Source: Heracleum sosnowskyi (lineage: Eukaryota > Streptophyta > Magnoliopsida > Apiales > Apiaceae). From it: a DNA stretch of 64,000 bases. The position numbers and the translations under genes are program-made. Under the pieces are notes generated by a model, which was not told where the DNA came from, did not search any database, and saw nothing but the letters and a program-made list of their open reading frames with translations. Each line of letters starts with the position of its first letter. The first letter of the stretch is position 1. The stretch lies in assembly GCA_030848705.1 (NCBI GenBank), contig CM061243.1:3196001-3260000 (forward strand). Reading direction: 5' to 3'. This document shows, in pieces, positions 20,181 to 31,064 of the stretch.

Positions 20181-22235
20181 TAGTTTTAGTGATTAACTCT
20201 GTTTATTTTTATGTTTGTTCTTACTTAAATTTACAAGTGTTCATTTGTTGTATATATTTTTTAAATCACTTGTAAATTTATTTTATCATCTCAATTTTCT
20301 CTTTTGCATGTTGATTGTAGATTATTGACATGTCTTGTCTAATTGTTAAGCTTCTTAGGTTGAGTAAGTTAAGATGAATTATTTTCTTTAAAAATATTTT
20401 TCTCAAATTTTACAAGTTAAAATTGTAGAGAAATCTATTTTTATTGAAAATTTTTTATTTTAAAATATTCAATTATTCTTGTTTAGTTTCATGTAAATAC
20501 TTTCTGCATTGTATTTTAATTCAGTTTATTTCTTTAGTTGCATGTAAATAGTTTCCTGTAAATATGTTTTTTTTTATTATTATTGTATTTTATTTTTATT
20601 GCTTATTATTTATTATCTTTTATTTTCTATTTATCTTAGTTATTTGTATAAATATATTGTATATAGTATTTTTGATCTAGCTCTTGCTTAGTTGGAGATT
20701 CAGTGCCAATTCCAATTCAGGTATTACTTTCTATCTCTCAATCCACTTCTTCTACGGTTGCTGAACCCAAGTGGTTGTTAGGGCTGACCAAGGTATTGTA
20801 GATCCACAATCTCTATCCCAGGTCTTAGAGCCAAACAATGAGTCTACAACTTAATTACTTGACCTCTCAGCCTAAACAGAAATCAAATGTTAAATAAAGA
20901 AGTATTTTGATTGAAATAGTGAGTGATCCCACAGCTCTGCCTCCTCTAAAGAAATTCAACATATACTGAGGCATCTGTCAGCCCATCTGTATCCTCTCAA
21001 TAGGATATGGACTTTGAAATGGCCAATGAACTGTATCTAGAGACATTCTCTCAACAGGATGAATCTATTGAAATTCGCCATAGGGCCATGGCACTTTGTA
21101 CTGAGTCAAGCACACTCTCATTACTCACAATGGGAGAAAACAATTTCATTAGATGAAACTCAGGACACAGTGAAAGCAGAGCACCTGCAACTGGTTACAG
21201 TGCCTACCATTGTTACGGTAGAAGTGCCTTCATAGGCATCTGAGGGAAAATTTGATTCTTTGCCAAATCAAATAGAATCATTTTCTCCCCTCCCAGAGTG
21301 AACACCTCTGGCTCCCTAAGGGATTTTCCACTCGCAGATTTATCTGGAGAAAGTGGAAGGCAACTTGGTCAGTCTATCACTGAAGCAATTCAGATTTCAA
21401 ATCCAAGTGATTTGATAGACATGATTGAGGATCGGGATTTGCGAACTCCCATTGCACCACCACTGACCTCTCTTGAAGAGGCTAGGGTGAGTTTCAATGC
21501 AGGTACTGATCAAAAAGGAGCAAACAGACAGCTAATGTTGAGTGATAAGAGTCAAACACTGAGTGAAACACATGCACGTGAGATGAGTGATACACTTACA
21601 AGAGAAATTCAAGTGAGTGCACACACAGACACATACACTGCAATGTAGTTAGCTCACATAGCTGATCTACAGGAACATCTATTCAGAACCCAGGCTGATA
21701 AAGAAATTTTGCAAGCACAAGTGGTTGAACGGTCTTCTTCCTCCACCTCTGTCAACAATCAGCTGGGACTGCTCAAGGAAATATTGAAGACAAATTTACT
21801 TCCAAGATCAACTCCATCAACTATCTCAACTCCTACTGGCTTCAGATACTCATAAACTTAAATCTGTAGAGAATTCCTCAACTAAGGGGGAGAAGTTTCT
21901 AGAGAAGTTTGGAGAAGCTAGGAAGAGGGAGCTGAAAAAGATATAAAAGGTAAATGAGGAGTTTCAGGGGAGTAAAGGAAAGTTAGCTCTGTTTTGTAAA
22001 TGTTATATGTATAGAGCTTATGTAAATCAAGACAGGTTAAATGGTATCATATGTTCAGTCTAGAGGAACACCTGTCTTGCATTTATCTTTACTGATGAAA
22101 TCTGGAAATGTCATATTTGATCCAGAACTTTCTAGTATTTACTTAGGTTTAAGAGTCTTATCTTTTTCTTGGTTTTAGTTGAGTGATCCTCTAGGTATTT
22201 GGTTGTTATTTTCTAACAAACAAATAGGGGGAGAT
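20181..22235 (+). pseudogene. 3' internal region with a degenerate extra ORF
   Basis: About 20180-20700 is AT-rich and non-coding. From about 20950 to 21850 there is a broken coding-like region. Its largest open part is 21298-21648, and a following piece near 21650-21850 reads like a Gln/Leu-rich coiled coil. Stops occur near 21157, 21237 and 21646. An additional ORF between RNase H and the 3' LTR is a known trait of Sirevirus-type Copia elements, where it has been called env-like, but I see no clear membrane segment here. The region ends at the purine tract near 22226-22235. Confidence 0.5.
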
Positions 22236-23721
22236 TGAAAGGCATATGCTATAGCCTATTTGTAATTCGAGGATTCTACTCAACTTAAACAAGAATGTAA
22301 TAAGTAAATATTAGTTCAGATGTCACAGGAATCTCAGAAGATTATATCTGTCAAAGAATGAAGATTAAAGTCATCTACAGACTTGAAGTTATTCTACACT
22401 GGAAGAAGTTCATTTATTTGATCAAGCCTCAGTGAAGTATTCAAGAAAGTGGATCTATTTAAAGTGACAGAGATTTCAGAAGTGTGACAGGAAACGTATA
22501 GGTTACAGGGTTTATTGAAAGGGAAAAGAAGATGGACCACAGTGAAGTCAAAGATGAAGAACCCTCATTGATGTTAGTCGCTCATGAACCAGACAGTACA
22601 TGGAGTGTCAACTTCAGTCAGTGACAGTTCGTCATTATTTTTAGTGGTTCTAAGAAGTAGTTTTAACTCTCTTTTAATTTATTTAGTAAGATAATTAATT
22701 TAATCTATGAATTAATTCTTTCAGAATTAATTCATATATTAAATTAATCAATCTAGATTTTAATTAATTTATTTATAAATTAATTCTAAGAATTAATTTA
22801 TTTATTGAATTATTTAAAGTCATCAATTTTATTTATTTTAATCTATGAATTTATTCAGTTGAATTAATTCATTTATTAAAGTAATTAAAAGTAAATAAAT
22901 TAAATTGGTTATATTCTATTTTCTGATTATAACTAGTAGTACTATCATATTATTCTAGTAGTACTAACTGTTTTAGTATTATAGATAGTACTACCAATCC
23001 AAATGGTAGTACTACCGATAGTACTACTAAGCAAAACAATAGTATTACTAAAATATAATGATAGTCCTGCTAAGTATAAAACCTAAGTACTACTAAGCCA
23101 AACTTAAGTACTACCGATAGTACTTCTATTGAAAATGAAAAGAAAATGGCGTACATTTTCTTTAAAGTAAAGTGCAGTTGACTTTTGGAAAATAAGCAAA
23201 ATGGCGTACATAAATCAAAAAAGAGGCAGTGGATCAAAGAGAGGGTAGTACACAAAACAAGACAAGAGCTTAATAACATTACATCCTTTCTCTGTCTTCT
23301 TCAACCAACCAACTGCCGGAGCTCAAATCTTTTACAGTAAATCATTTCTAGCATTATTGTTAAATCCAAACCACTAGAAGTTATTTACTTGTACTTGCTT
23401 GATTATCTAGCGGATCATTATCCCTAGAATTTGATCTCGAACTAGTTTTTACTATTCGATCTTTTTATTACAAAAATAGATAAATTCATGTCGAATTTAT
23501 TCTAGATTTGTTTTAAATAGTTTGAGATTCAAACCTTGTAATCTGTACTGTATTTGTAACACCCTTCAAGTTTAATATAAATTATATTTAACTTGAATTT
23601 TGTTTCATTTCATTCCGCACTTATTTGTTCTTGAATTGTTAAATCACGAACCGAACAAATTCGATAAAACGGTACAGTTTGTATTCAACCCCCCCTTCTA
23701 CAAACATATCAGGACCTAACA
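22236..23721 (+). repeat. 3' LTR of the Copia element
   Basis: 1486 bp; differs from the 5' LTR by a 3-bp deletion (after 'GACCACAG', near 22540) and a few single-base changes. It is followed by the second CAAGT target duplication. Confidence 0.92.
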
Positions 23722-23726
23722 CAAGT

Positions 23727-24235
23727 ATTTTTGCCTTTCATTTGTTCGTTTTGAACTGCCCCAAAATTTGTTTTTGTTTAGCTTTTATTTTGTAATTCGG
23801 TCACTGAAATATTGTGTTGATTTCAAGTTTACTGGTCATCTCGTGCCTCCTTTTGTCCTATTGTTGCAGGAATATTGCAAATGTATTGGCATAGAAAAAA
23901 TGAAAAAGTTGAATTTTTACTTTTTGAGAAAAGTAATTTTTTGCTGATCGGTTATTAATGTGATGTAATGATAGGTGTATTAATGTAATGTAAAGAGTTA
24001 AAAGAGTTAAAATTTTACTTTATAAACTGATCGGAGAAAATAGATGAATACCTTAGTAATAAGACACCGAAAAAGGTAACAGGTTTTATAATGGGTGAAA
24101 TGTCTTGTCCGTATAATTTTGCTTGGCTCGGTTTGATTTTATACGTGGTAGACACCTAAACTTGATTTTTTATATATAATTGTATGAAATTAGTCAAATT
24201 TTTAAAAAAATTTAAAATGATTAGGATGTAATTTT
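23727..24235. other. Former upstream flank of the cystatin-related gene
   Basis: This DNA was contiguous with 15374-15378 before the Copia insertion, so it probably held the distal promoter of the gene at 14442-15266. No specific element is recognised. Confidence 0.45.
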
Positions 24236-24575
24236 TCTAATTATTCGCTCCAAGTAATATAACTATTTATTTTAAATCTATTATAATGGCTTCATTATTT
24301 AAAAAATAAATAAAATTAAAATAAGTTAAAATATTTAATTCCACCGGTTTACGAACCTATTTATTTTAAAATTTATTTAAATGTGCCGACTTACGGTCAT
24401 ATTTATTTTAAAACTTATTTTAATAATTCTTAATAGTTTAAAAAGTTCTTGTAATAAAAATATATATAGAGGCAAACTTAATTTTTTTAACAAATCCAAT
24501 TAATAAAATATTAAAATGTAAATAATAAAGTAAAATTTATTAAAATCAGTCTGTGTATCGCACAAATTTGAAGGT
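24236..24575 (+). mobile_element. Degenerate 3' part of a Helitron (family A)
   Basis: Resembles the 3' portions near 40780-40900: repeated 'TATTTATTTTAAAA' and 'AATAAAATATTAAAA' words. A decayed terminal hairpin (TCTGTGTATCGCACAAA) lies near 24549-24566. No intact CTRR end remains. Confidence 0.45.
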
Positions 24576-24734
24576 AATATGTTTGGTCGCTCAACATGGG
24601 CACCAAATATATTTTTTTTTTGGAATTAATTTACAATGCAAAAATTTTATTTGTTGAACTCGAGATTCTGAATTAGAGGACATGTTATTTTTAAATTATA
24701 TAATTTCCCTTTTCACATTGCACTAAATATATCT

Positions 24735-25607
24735 TTTGAAGCATTGATCAACAGTATGACCCTTTCTTTTGCAATGATCACAAGTGAGATCAAGTTTAAA
24801 TTTCTTAAAATCATTTTTCTGCTAAAAGTTTCTTGAAGGAACTAAAGAAAAAGGTTTAGAACTATACAAAGCATTAATATCAGGAGATTTTGTCAAAGGA
24901 AGATTGAGATGCGGTTGTTTCTAAATTTGCTGAAGAATATGATAAACACGCAAAACAGAAGGCAAAGGTTTCATGCTTAACAGATTAGTCTTGACATTAT
25001 CATAGCTCTTGTTAAGACCACAAATGAGTTGAATTAATTTCTTAGTTTCTGCAGCCTCAAGTGCTTTATTCAACAAATCACAAGTACATTTCGCTAAAGC
25101 ACCACAATTATAATCTAGAGTACCTTCAAGAACTTGCAATTTATCCCAAACTTTCTTAAGTTTTCCATAATACTCAGCAATAGACAAGTTTTTTTGCTCA
25201 ATCTTACTAAGACTAGTCTGAAGCTCATACAACAACGGAGCATTGGATTTACCAAACCTTTCAGAAATATTAGTCCACAATTCTCTGGCAAAAATAAAAT
25301 TATCTGAAATAACTTGCTCCATTGAAAAAGTAAGCCAAGACATTATTATATAATCATTACGGATCCATTTGTTGAAATCAGGAGAAGTTGAATCAGGCCT
25401 TGCCAAACTTCCATCGATAAAACCTAGCTTATTTTTCGCTCCTAACGCCATTTTCACGCCTCTGCTCCAATTGATGTAATTATCACCATTGAATAACATA
25501 TTTCCTAATTGTTGTCTCGGATTGTCACCGGAAGAGAGAAAATAAGGATCATTATAATTGATCGCAGTATTTTGTAGATTCGTATTGTTCAATTGAGTTT
25601 CAGCCAT
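24735..25607 (-). pseudogene. Broken Copia gag (Retrotran_gag_3 / UBN2_3 type)
   Basis: From the ATG at 25605-25607 the minus strand encodes 228 residues: NPRQQLGNMLFNGDNYINW followed by the helical Gag core (about residues 40-215). A stop falls at about 24921. Past that stop the homology continues and includes a zinc knuckle CDHCKRKGHTVDQC near 24750-24791. Nothing of Pol follows, so the element was truncated here. It belongs with the primer site at 25845-25857 and the short LTR to the right. It resembles short-LTR Copia lineages such as Ale/Retrofit. Confidence 0.75.
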
Positions 25608-25857
25608 GAAATTAGGGTTTCAACAAGAAAATGAAGAACACGAAGAGATTAAAACCGTAATCGAAGAGAAAAACACAGAAATGAAGAGATTACAATCACG
25701 ATAACAATCGCACAAAGAAGAGTAGATAATTGAATCAAATCAATCAAAGAGATTACTCGCTTAATTGATCAATTAAGATTTCAACAAAAATTAGGGCTCA
25801 ATTGAAGAAAAAAAATTAACGACGATCGCAAATCATAACCTACTTGCTCTGATACCA

Positions 25858-26091
25858 TGATGAATCTCGCAATTATCAATTATTCAGGAGCCATGAAATG
25901 AGAACGAAGGAGACGATTATATATATTACAATCTATCTATATGTATGTATTGAGTTGAGATATAAAATATGTTCTTATCTGTACAAAACTGATCTGACTA
26001 GCTTATATACAAAAAGAAGATAATGACAATAAAGCCAACTCATCCAACTAACTTTCCCGCCTAAACTAATTAAACTAATTTTGTATTAACA
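25858..26091 (-). repeat. 5' LTR of the truncated Copia element
   Basis: On the minus strand the segment begins TGTTAATAC and ends GATTCATCA, directly followed by the primer site TGGTATCAGAGC (25846-25857). Length is about 234 bp. No partner LTR is seen, since the 3' half of the element is gone. The outer boundary is inferred from the TG start only. Confidence 0.6.
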
Positions 26092-26149
26092 GAATAATAT
26101 ACTTAATATAAAGTCTGTTTTGTTTCTCTAGACAATCCAAACACCCTAT

Positions 26150-27657
26150 CCCGATTCAGAAGCCTCACTTTTTTTGGTCACGAGCCTTTCGATCCTGACC
26201 AAATATGTATTTTGCAATCCTGCAATGGCCTTTTATTGTGTTCTAGATCTTATGAGTATTATGTATATGACCACTCTACTAATCATCTAGAAACCCTTGC
26301 TCAACATCCTACTGGTGGGTAGGGGTGAGCAAAAAACCGAAACCGAACCGAAACCGGAGAAAACCGATGAAAACCAAACCGAATAAAACCGATCCGAAAC
26401 CGAAACCGAAATATTAAAAACCGAACCGATTTGAATGGTTCGATTTCGGTTTTATATTCTAACCGAACCGATAAAAATCGAACCGAACCGGTTATAATAA
26501 AATTAATTACTTCATTATATATAATATATTTAAATACAATTTATTTGAATTTTTTAAATTTCATAAATATCTTAGTATAATATCAGAAAGTAGTTTTCTT
26601 CCGAATTCAATATGCATCAGTTTGGATGATTAGCTAAGTCAGGAACAAAAACTTTGCAGCTCTTTTACAAACCTGTTTAACGTTTATGCACTTATGTTCG
26701 TGCTGTTACATTAAAATTTTGCAATTCTCTTTCTGTCTAATGTCCAATTAATGTCCACTGTCCATGAAATCATATCATGAATCATGTTAATGACTTCAGT
26801 TAGCTATCCTACAAGAGCTCTGCATGCTTATTCAGGAATAATAATTTGACTCCTAATTTAATCTTAATAATTTGACTTCTAATTTAATCTTAATTTTCAC
26901 GAATTTTTAAAATTAAGTCTTTTTTATTTTATTAGCAATTTTTGTTCATATTTTTATTTCATCCGATTTTGTAACCAAAACCGAACCGATAAAACCGAAC
27001 CGAGATTTTTCAAACCGAAACCGAAACCGATGGTCCGATTATGGTTGCCGTTTTTCATTTTTAAAACCGAAGATACGCGGTTTCGGTTCCGGTTTTATCG
27101 AAAAACCGAACCGAACCGGCCCACGCTCTACCGTACTGTGGGTATTGGGATCATCTTCATTATGTCGGCTTATCTTTTAATCCTTCAAAGTCAATTCACT
27201 ACAAAGTTATTGCTTTTGCAGAAACATCTAAGTCAAACTGATATGGGACTTCAGTGTAGACTTTTGTCTGAAATATACTGGTGATTGGTCCGTTGGAAAT
27301 TTTAAGTGTGGCAATACATTGAATCTGTGCAGTTTCAACGTAGCTGTTGGTCGAGGTGCTAGAATTTTAGCTTGGTTGATTCGACTTAGCTTTTGATCCT
27401 TAAAAGGCAATTCACTACAAAGTTATTGCTTCTGTTACTACATCTCTATTTAAATCGACATGCATTGGTGGCTTTCGCAATCACTCCTCTGGAAATGGGG
27501 ACATGGAGAGTCTCTATACAGTCGTTCTTTCCAGCATTGGGGAATGTGATTTAGCGATGATGTCTATTGGAATGGACATGCAGTGGTTAAGTAAATTGTA
27601 CTCCGAGTCAGGACCAGATTCGTCTGTTTCTAATTGTTTGAACTTTCTGAAAGCTTA
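26150..27657 (+). pseudogene. F-box-associated protein pseudogene, split by a MITE and internally duplicated
   Basis: Conceptual pieces match the intact F-box protein encoded at 61854-63110. The left part reads FFGHEPFDPDQICILQSCNG and LLLCS (about 26166-26240), against a similar run at residues 110-140 of the intact protein. After an 811-bp insertion, NPSKSIHYKVIAFAETS appears near 27170-27225. A second copy of the same segment (DPxKAIHYKVIASVT) lies near 27390-27435, then pieces matching 'TWRVSIQSF' and 'VYWNGHAVV' in other frames. Stops and frameshifts are frequent and the F-box itself is missing. The duplicated inner segment suggests that parts of two paralogues are fused. Confidence 0.75.
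26320..27130 (+). mobile_element. hAT-like MITE with CCGAACCGAA subterminal repeats
   Basis: Starts TAGGGGTGAGCA; the right end read on the minus strand is TAGAGCGTGGGC, an imperfect terminal inverted repeat. Both subterminal parts are packed with 'AACCGAACCGA' words in both orientations, as in the intact element at 46660-47235. The flanks show an imperfect duplication of TACTGGTGGG. It is inserted in the F-box pseudogene. The interior has no transposase. Confidence 0.7.
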
Positions 27658-28212
27658 AACCTCGCAATAAAAATGAATTTTTGGAGATGAGTGGTAAGAT
27701 GGTAATAATACAAGCCCAATAATAGTTCATGCTTACTCTAAAAATTATGTAGCAATGATTGATCTATAATAAATGAAGTGCATAACAAAAACAAATGAAG
27801 AACAAAACTTAATTCCACAATGAAACACCCTGATAGGGTGTGCCTGAACTGCAAATATAATTGAAGACTGAAAAAAGAACAGAATCCTGTAAGACTGTGG
27901 GGAAGATGAGATTCAGAGAAGAGAAATATATGTGTACACACACCTAGCACAGAGGACACGAGTTCTTTTTCTCAGGATGTTGAGGCTTCTGGACACGATA
28001 CACCATCTTTTGCTTCACCGCAGTTTTATTTGTTGGTACTCCATGAAATTTTTCACCAGAGTACTAAAAAACCAAAAAAGAATCTGAACCGAGAGGGTGT
28101 TAATGCAACAATGGCGGGGATTAATGTGCCTCCCCAATGTAAATTGGCCTCTTGTGATTAAAAATCAGGACCCCGATTCTATATTAGAACCATACGACTC
28201 TGGGTTATATTA
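27658..28212. other. Intergenic, nothing recognised
   Basis: Only short chance frames were seen. A small (AC)n-like run lies near 27930-27946. Confidence 0.35.
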
Positions 28213-28228
28213 AAGATTCATGCCTTTC

Positions 28229-28355
28229 TCTGGTATCTCGTCTCAGAGGTACAAAGAGTGCTAGGCGGGTAATAGATCCAATGAGGTCCAGCCTCATAGT
28301 GACCTTCGAAAGAGGGAGAAATCCCGCTTGCTTATTAACTTAGCAAAAAAAAAAA
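28229..28355 (+). mobile_element. SINE-like retroposon with poly(A) and 16-bp target duplication
   Basis: A 127-bp body ends in a run of about twelve A. The 16-mer AAGATTCATGCCTTTC lies immediately before (28213-28228) and immediately after (28356-28371). That combination is diagnostic of LINE-mediated retroposition. I see no clear tRNA-type A and B boxes, so the source may be a SINE with eroded promoter or another small RNA. Confidence 0.75.
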
Positions 28356-28371
28356 AAGATTCATGCCTTTC

Positions 28372-28806
28372 GTCAATTTAGCTCATGCATTCTATGTTTT
28401 GTTTTAGTTAGGTAAACGTTTGTATGCCTTATGCTTGTTGAATTGGAGGGCTGGTTTATAATACTAATGAGCGTGAAAATTTGCACAACATGTGAATTAG
28501 TATGGAAGCCATGTCTTGCACGCTCTGTTATACTAGTTGATACTAATTCTCAATCAATCTGAAGTGTGCAACAAAATAGAGGTAAACGCACAATCACATA
28601 AATTGAATACATAGATTAGCTTGTACTGTAATTATTGTGAGTAAAACTGGATATCCGGTCCGTTTGTAAAATTTGGATCGTATATCCGATTTTTCTGATT
28701 GATAAATAATGTGGTGCATAATCAATCTGGTTTAAATCTGGATCCTGGCTTCAGTAAACAAAAAGAAGAAAGAAGCTTTCTGACTGCCAATGTGTTTGCA
28801 GAAGAC
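28372..28806. other. Intergenic, nothing recognised
   Basis: No coding signature. A small cluster of 'GGATATCCGGTCC' and 'GGATCGTATATCCG' words near 28649-28696 may be a repeat remnant. Confidence 0.3.
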
Positions 28807-29098
28807 TGTTATAATTCCTAATATGCAGCGGATTTGATGTGAAGAATACAAAATAAGAACAAGTAAAGAAGAGATTCGTTTGTGGAGAAAGCTCCGTTTT
28901 CTATATTGATCAAGCTGTAAAATGTATATACAAGAACTGGAAAGAGAACTGAATTGACTACATTGTGACATAATTTCTAACTACTTGAATACTGAGAAGT
29001 ATATGTCTATATATAGACTAAGAATGGAATAACAAACTTAACAGACTTGTTGATATGCCAGCCTGGATAATACTTGATAGCAACTATATATTCCAACA
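28807..29098 (-). repeat. 3' LTR of the small Copia-type element
   Basis: 292 bp, TG...CA, adjacent to a purine tract at about 29099-29110. Confidence 0.88.
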
Positions 29099-30767
29099 TC
29101 CCCCCTCAAGTTGGAGGTGGGAGAGGAAGCGAAAACCTGCAACTTGGACAATCTGGAAGAACAGAAAAATTGACTGCACTTTGAAGAGCTCAACCAACAG
29201 CAGCAAATTTGAATTTGAATGCAACTTAGCATGATGAGCTTGGTAGGTGATTGAAGAACTTTGATGCAGATGCATCCAACTTGAAACTGGAATGCACAGT
29301 AAACAACACGTAGCTTGACAGTAAACTTGTTGACAGCAACTTCTTGACAGCAAGTTCTTGACAAGAAGTTCTTGACAGCAACTTTCAGTACAGCAGGACT
29401 TAGATAAAGCCATAAAGGGGCATACACCACAAAGGGCACAAACGCATTTGGGAAATTGCTAGCTCACAAAGGAGACAAGCCAAATAAACCCACAGTGGGA
29501 GAAATTGCCACTAAAAGGGCACAAATTCAGAAATGGTGAAGACCTCACAGAGTCGTAAAACGAGCTCGAACGGCCAAAAAAACATATCATAAATTCTGAC
29601 CTTGTAGAGTCACAAGATTGACTCGAACGGCCATATCAGAAAAATGATCACAAAGCAATCATCAATTTCAGAATTCAGTTTAGGAACCTAACAAAGTAGG
29701 CTTAGAACTCACCATGGAGCTTAGAATCAAAACTCTCTAAGGAGTTTTAGGAAAAGAAATCAATCATAAAAAGAATGATTATAACAAAGAGAAAATGATG
29801 ATGAACTTCATTCACAACAGCGGTTGGATGCAGGGTGAATGCACTAATGCAGTGCACCAAACACTTCTGTGACAAGAAGACAGACCAAACCAAATGAATC
29901 ACCAAACAAACTCCACCAGACAACTCTTCTCACACACAATTACCACATATGTAACAACTTCTTTTGGAATTTTCTGTTGAATAACAATCTAAACAAACTC
30001 CACCACGTATAGCTAATTCACAAATCGAATGATGTTGTAGTGTTAAAAACACTCAAGAAACTGATAAATTGTAACAAACTCTAGTGTTTTCGTCAGAATA
30101 CACTAGGTTTCAGGAAGATCGCAAGATAGAATAAAAAAAAACTCATTGAGGAATTTTGTCGAACAGATAGAGTGCATCAAGAGAGATGATCAGGTTTTGA
30201 TAGAATCAACACTAAAACGTGCTCAAATTTCAGAGATTATACGCAATATATGATCAACAATGATCGAAACAAGATCAACAACAAAAAATTCAGCAAGATT
30301 TGCAGAATTCAGGAAAATTCAGAGAAAATTTCATGATGAATGTCATGATTTCAGTAAGAATTATTCGTCGAATAACGAGTCAATCAATCGAACAAATAGA
30401 GATCAACAAAGAAGTAAGAACAAAACAAACAAGTAAGAATTGATATGAAATGAACGAGAAGATGATATGATGATGATTTTAACAAACACAGAACAGATAT
30501 AAGTGTTTTATGAGTAAATTTGATGACAAAAACAACAAATCTTGATTGATGTGATGTACAAATCAATCAAACAAAGAAAGTACAGATTTATTGAGAGAAA
30601 TGAATAGAAATTAGCTTACGAACGAAGCAAAAGAAGCTCTCAAACGAAGCTTAAATGGCGGAAACGATCGAAGATTGAAGACGAACAGCAGCGCCTATAC
30701 AACACACCAGAAATTGCGGAATGAACAAGCAAACGATGGAGAATCGTCACCGGATGCTCTGATACCA

Positions 30768-31059
30768 TGTTATAATTCCTAATATGCAGCGGATTTGATG
30801 TGAAGAATACAAAATAAGAACAAGTAAAGAAGAGATTCGTTTGTGGAGAAAGCTCCGTTTTCTATATTGATCAAGCTGTAAAATGTATATACAAGAACTG
30901 GAAAGAGAACTGAATTGACTACATTGTGACATAATTTCTAACTACTTGAATACTGAGAAGTATATGTCTATATATAGACTAAGAATGGAATAACAAACTT
31001 AACAGACTTGTTGATATGCCAACCTGGATAATACTTGATAGCAACTATATATTCCAACA
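30768..31059 (-). repeat. 5' LTR of the small Copia-type element
   Basis: 292 bp, adjacent to the tRNA-iMet primer site. It contains a TATATATAGACATATAC promoter-like stretch on the minus strand (near 30962-30978). Confidence 0.88.
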
Positions 31060-31064
31060 AAGAC

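Larger units (their letters stand above)
15379..23721 (+). mobile_element. Young, internally deleted Copia element (Sirevirus-like)
   Basis: Direct LTRs (15379-16867 and 22236-23721) begin TGAAAGG and end CCTAACA. The 5-bp target duplication CAAGT lies at 15374-15378 and 23722-23726. A tRNA-iMet type primer site follows the left LTR, and a purine tract AGGGGGAGAT precedes the right LTR. The interior holds a 749-residue Gag and a protease piece. Only the start of reverse transcriptase and the end of RNase H remain, plus a degenerate extra ORF before the 3' LTR. Integrase is almost wholly missing. The element therefore cannot transpose alone. The LTRs differ by the four substitutions and one 3-bp indel that I noticed, so insertion is recent. 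Sirevirus affinity is suggested by the large Gag and the extra 3' ORF. Confidence 0.92.
28807..31059 (-). mobile_element. Small non-autonomous Copia-type LTR element
   Basis: Two 292-bp LTRs (28807-29098 and 30768-31059) start TGTTATAATT and end TTCCAACA, and differ by the one base I noticed (near 29061 / 31021). AAGAC flanks both sides (28802-28806 and 31060-31064). The primer site TGGTATCAGAG lies beside the right LTR on the minus strand (30757-30767). A G-rich purine tract (GAGGGGGGAT on the minus strand) lies beside the left LTR, so orientation is minus. The 1669-bp interior has no Gag or Pol, only chance frames. Size and content lie between a TRIM and a LARD. It needs a full Copia partner. 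Confidence 0.9.

Noticed and set aside
29038..29439. Cys-rich 133-codon minus-strand frame
   Set aside because: It spans the LTR border and purine tract of the small LTR element and contains repeats of a few words; a chance frame.
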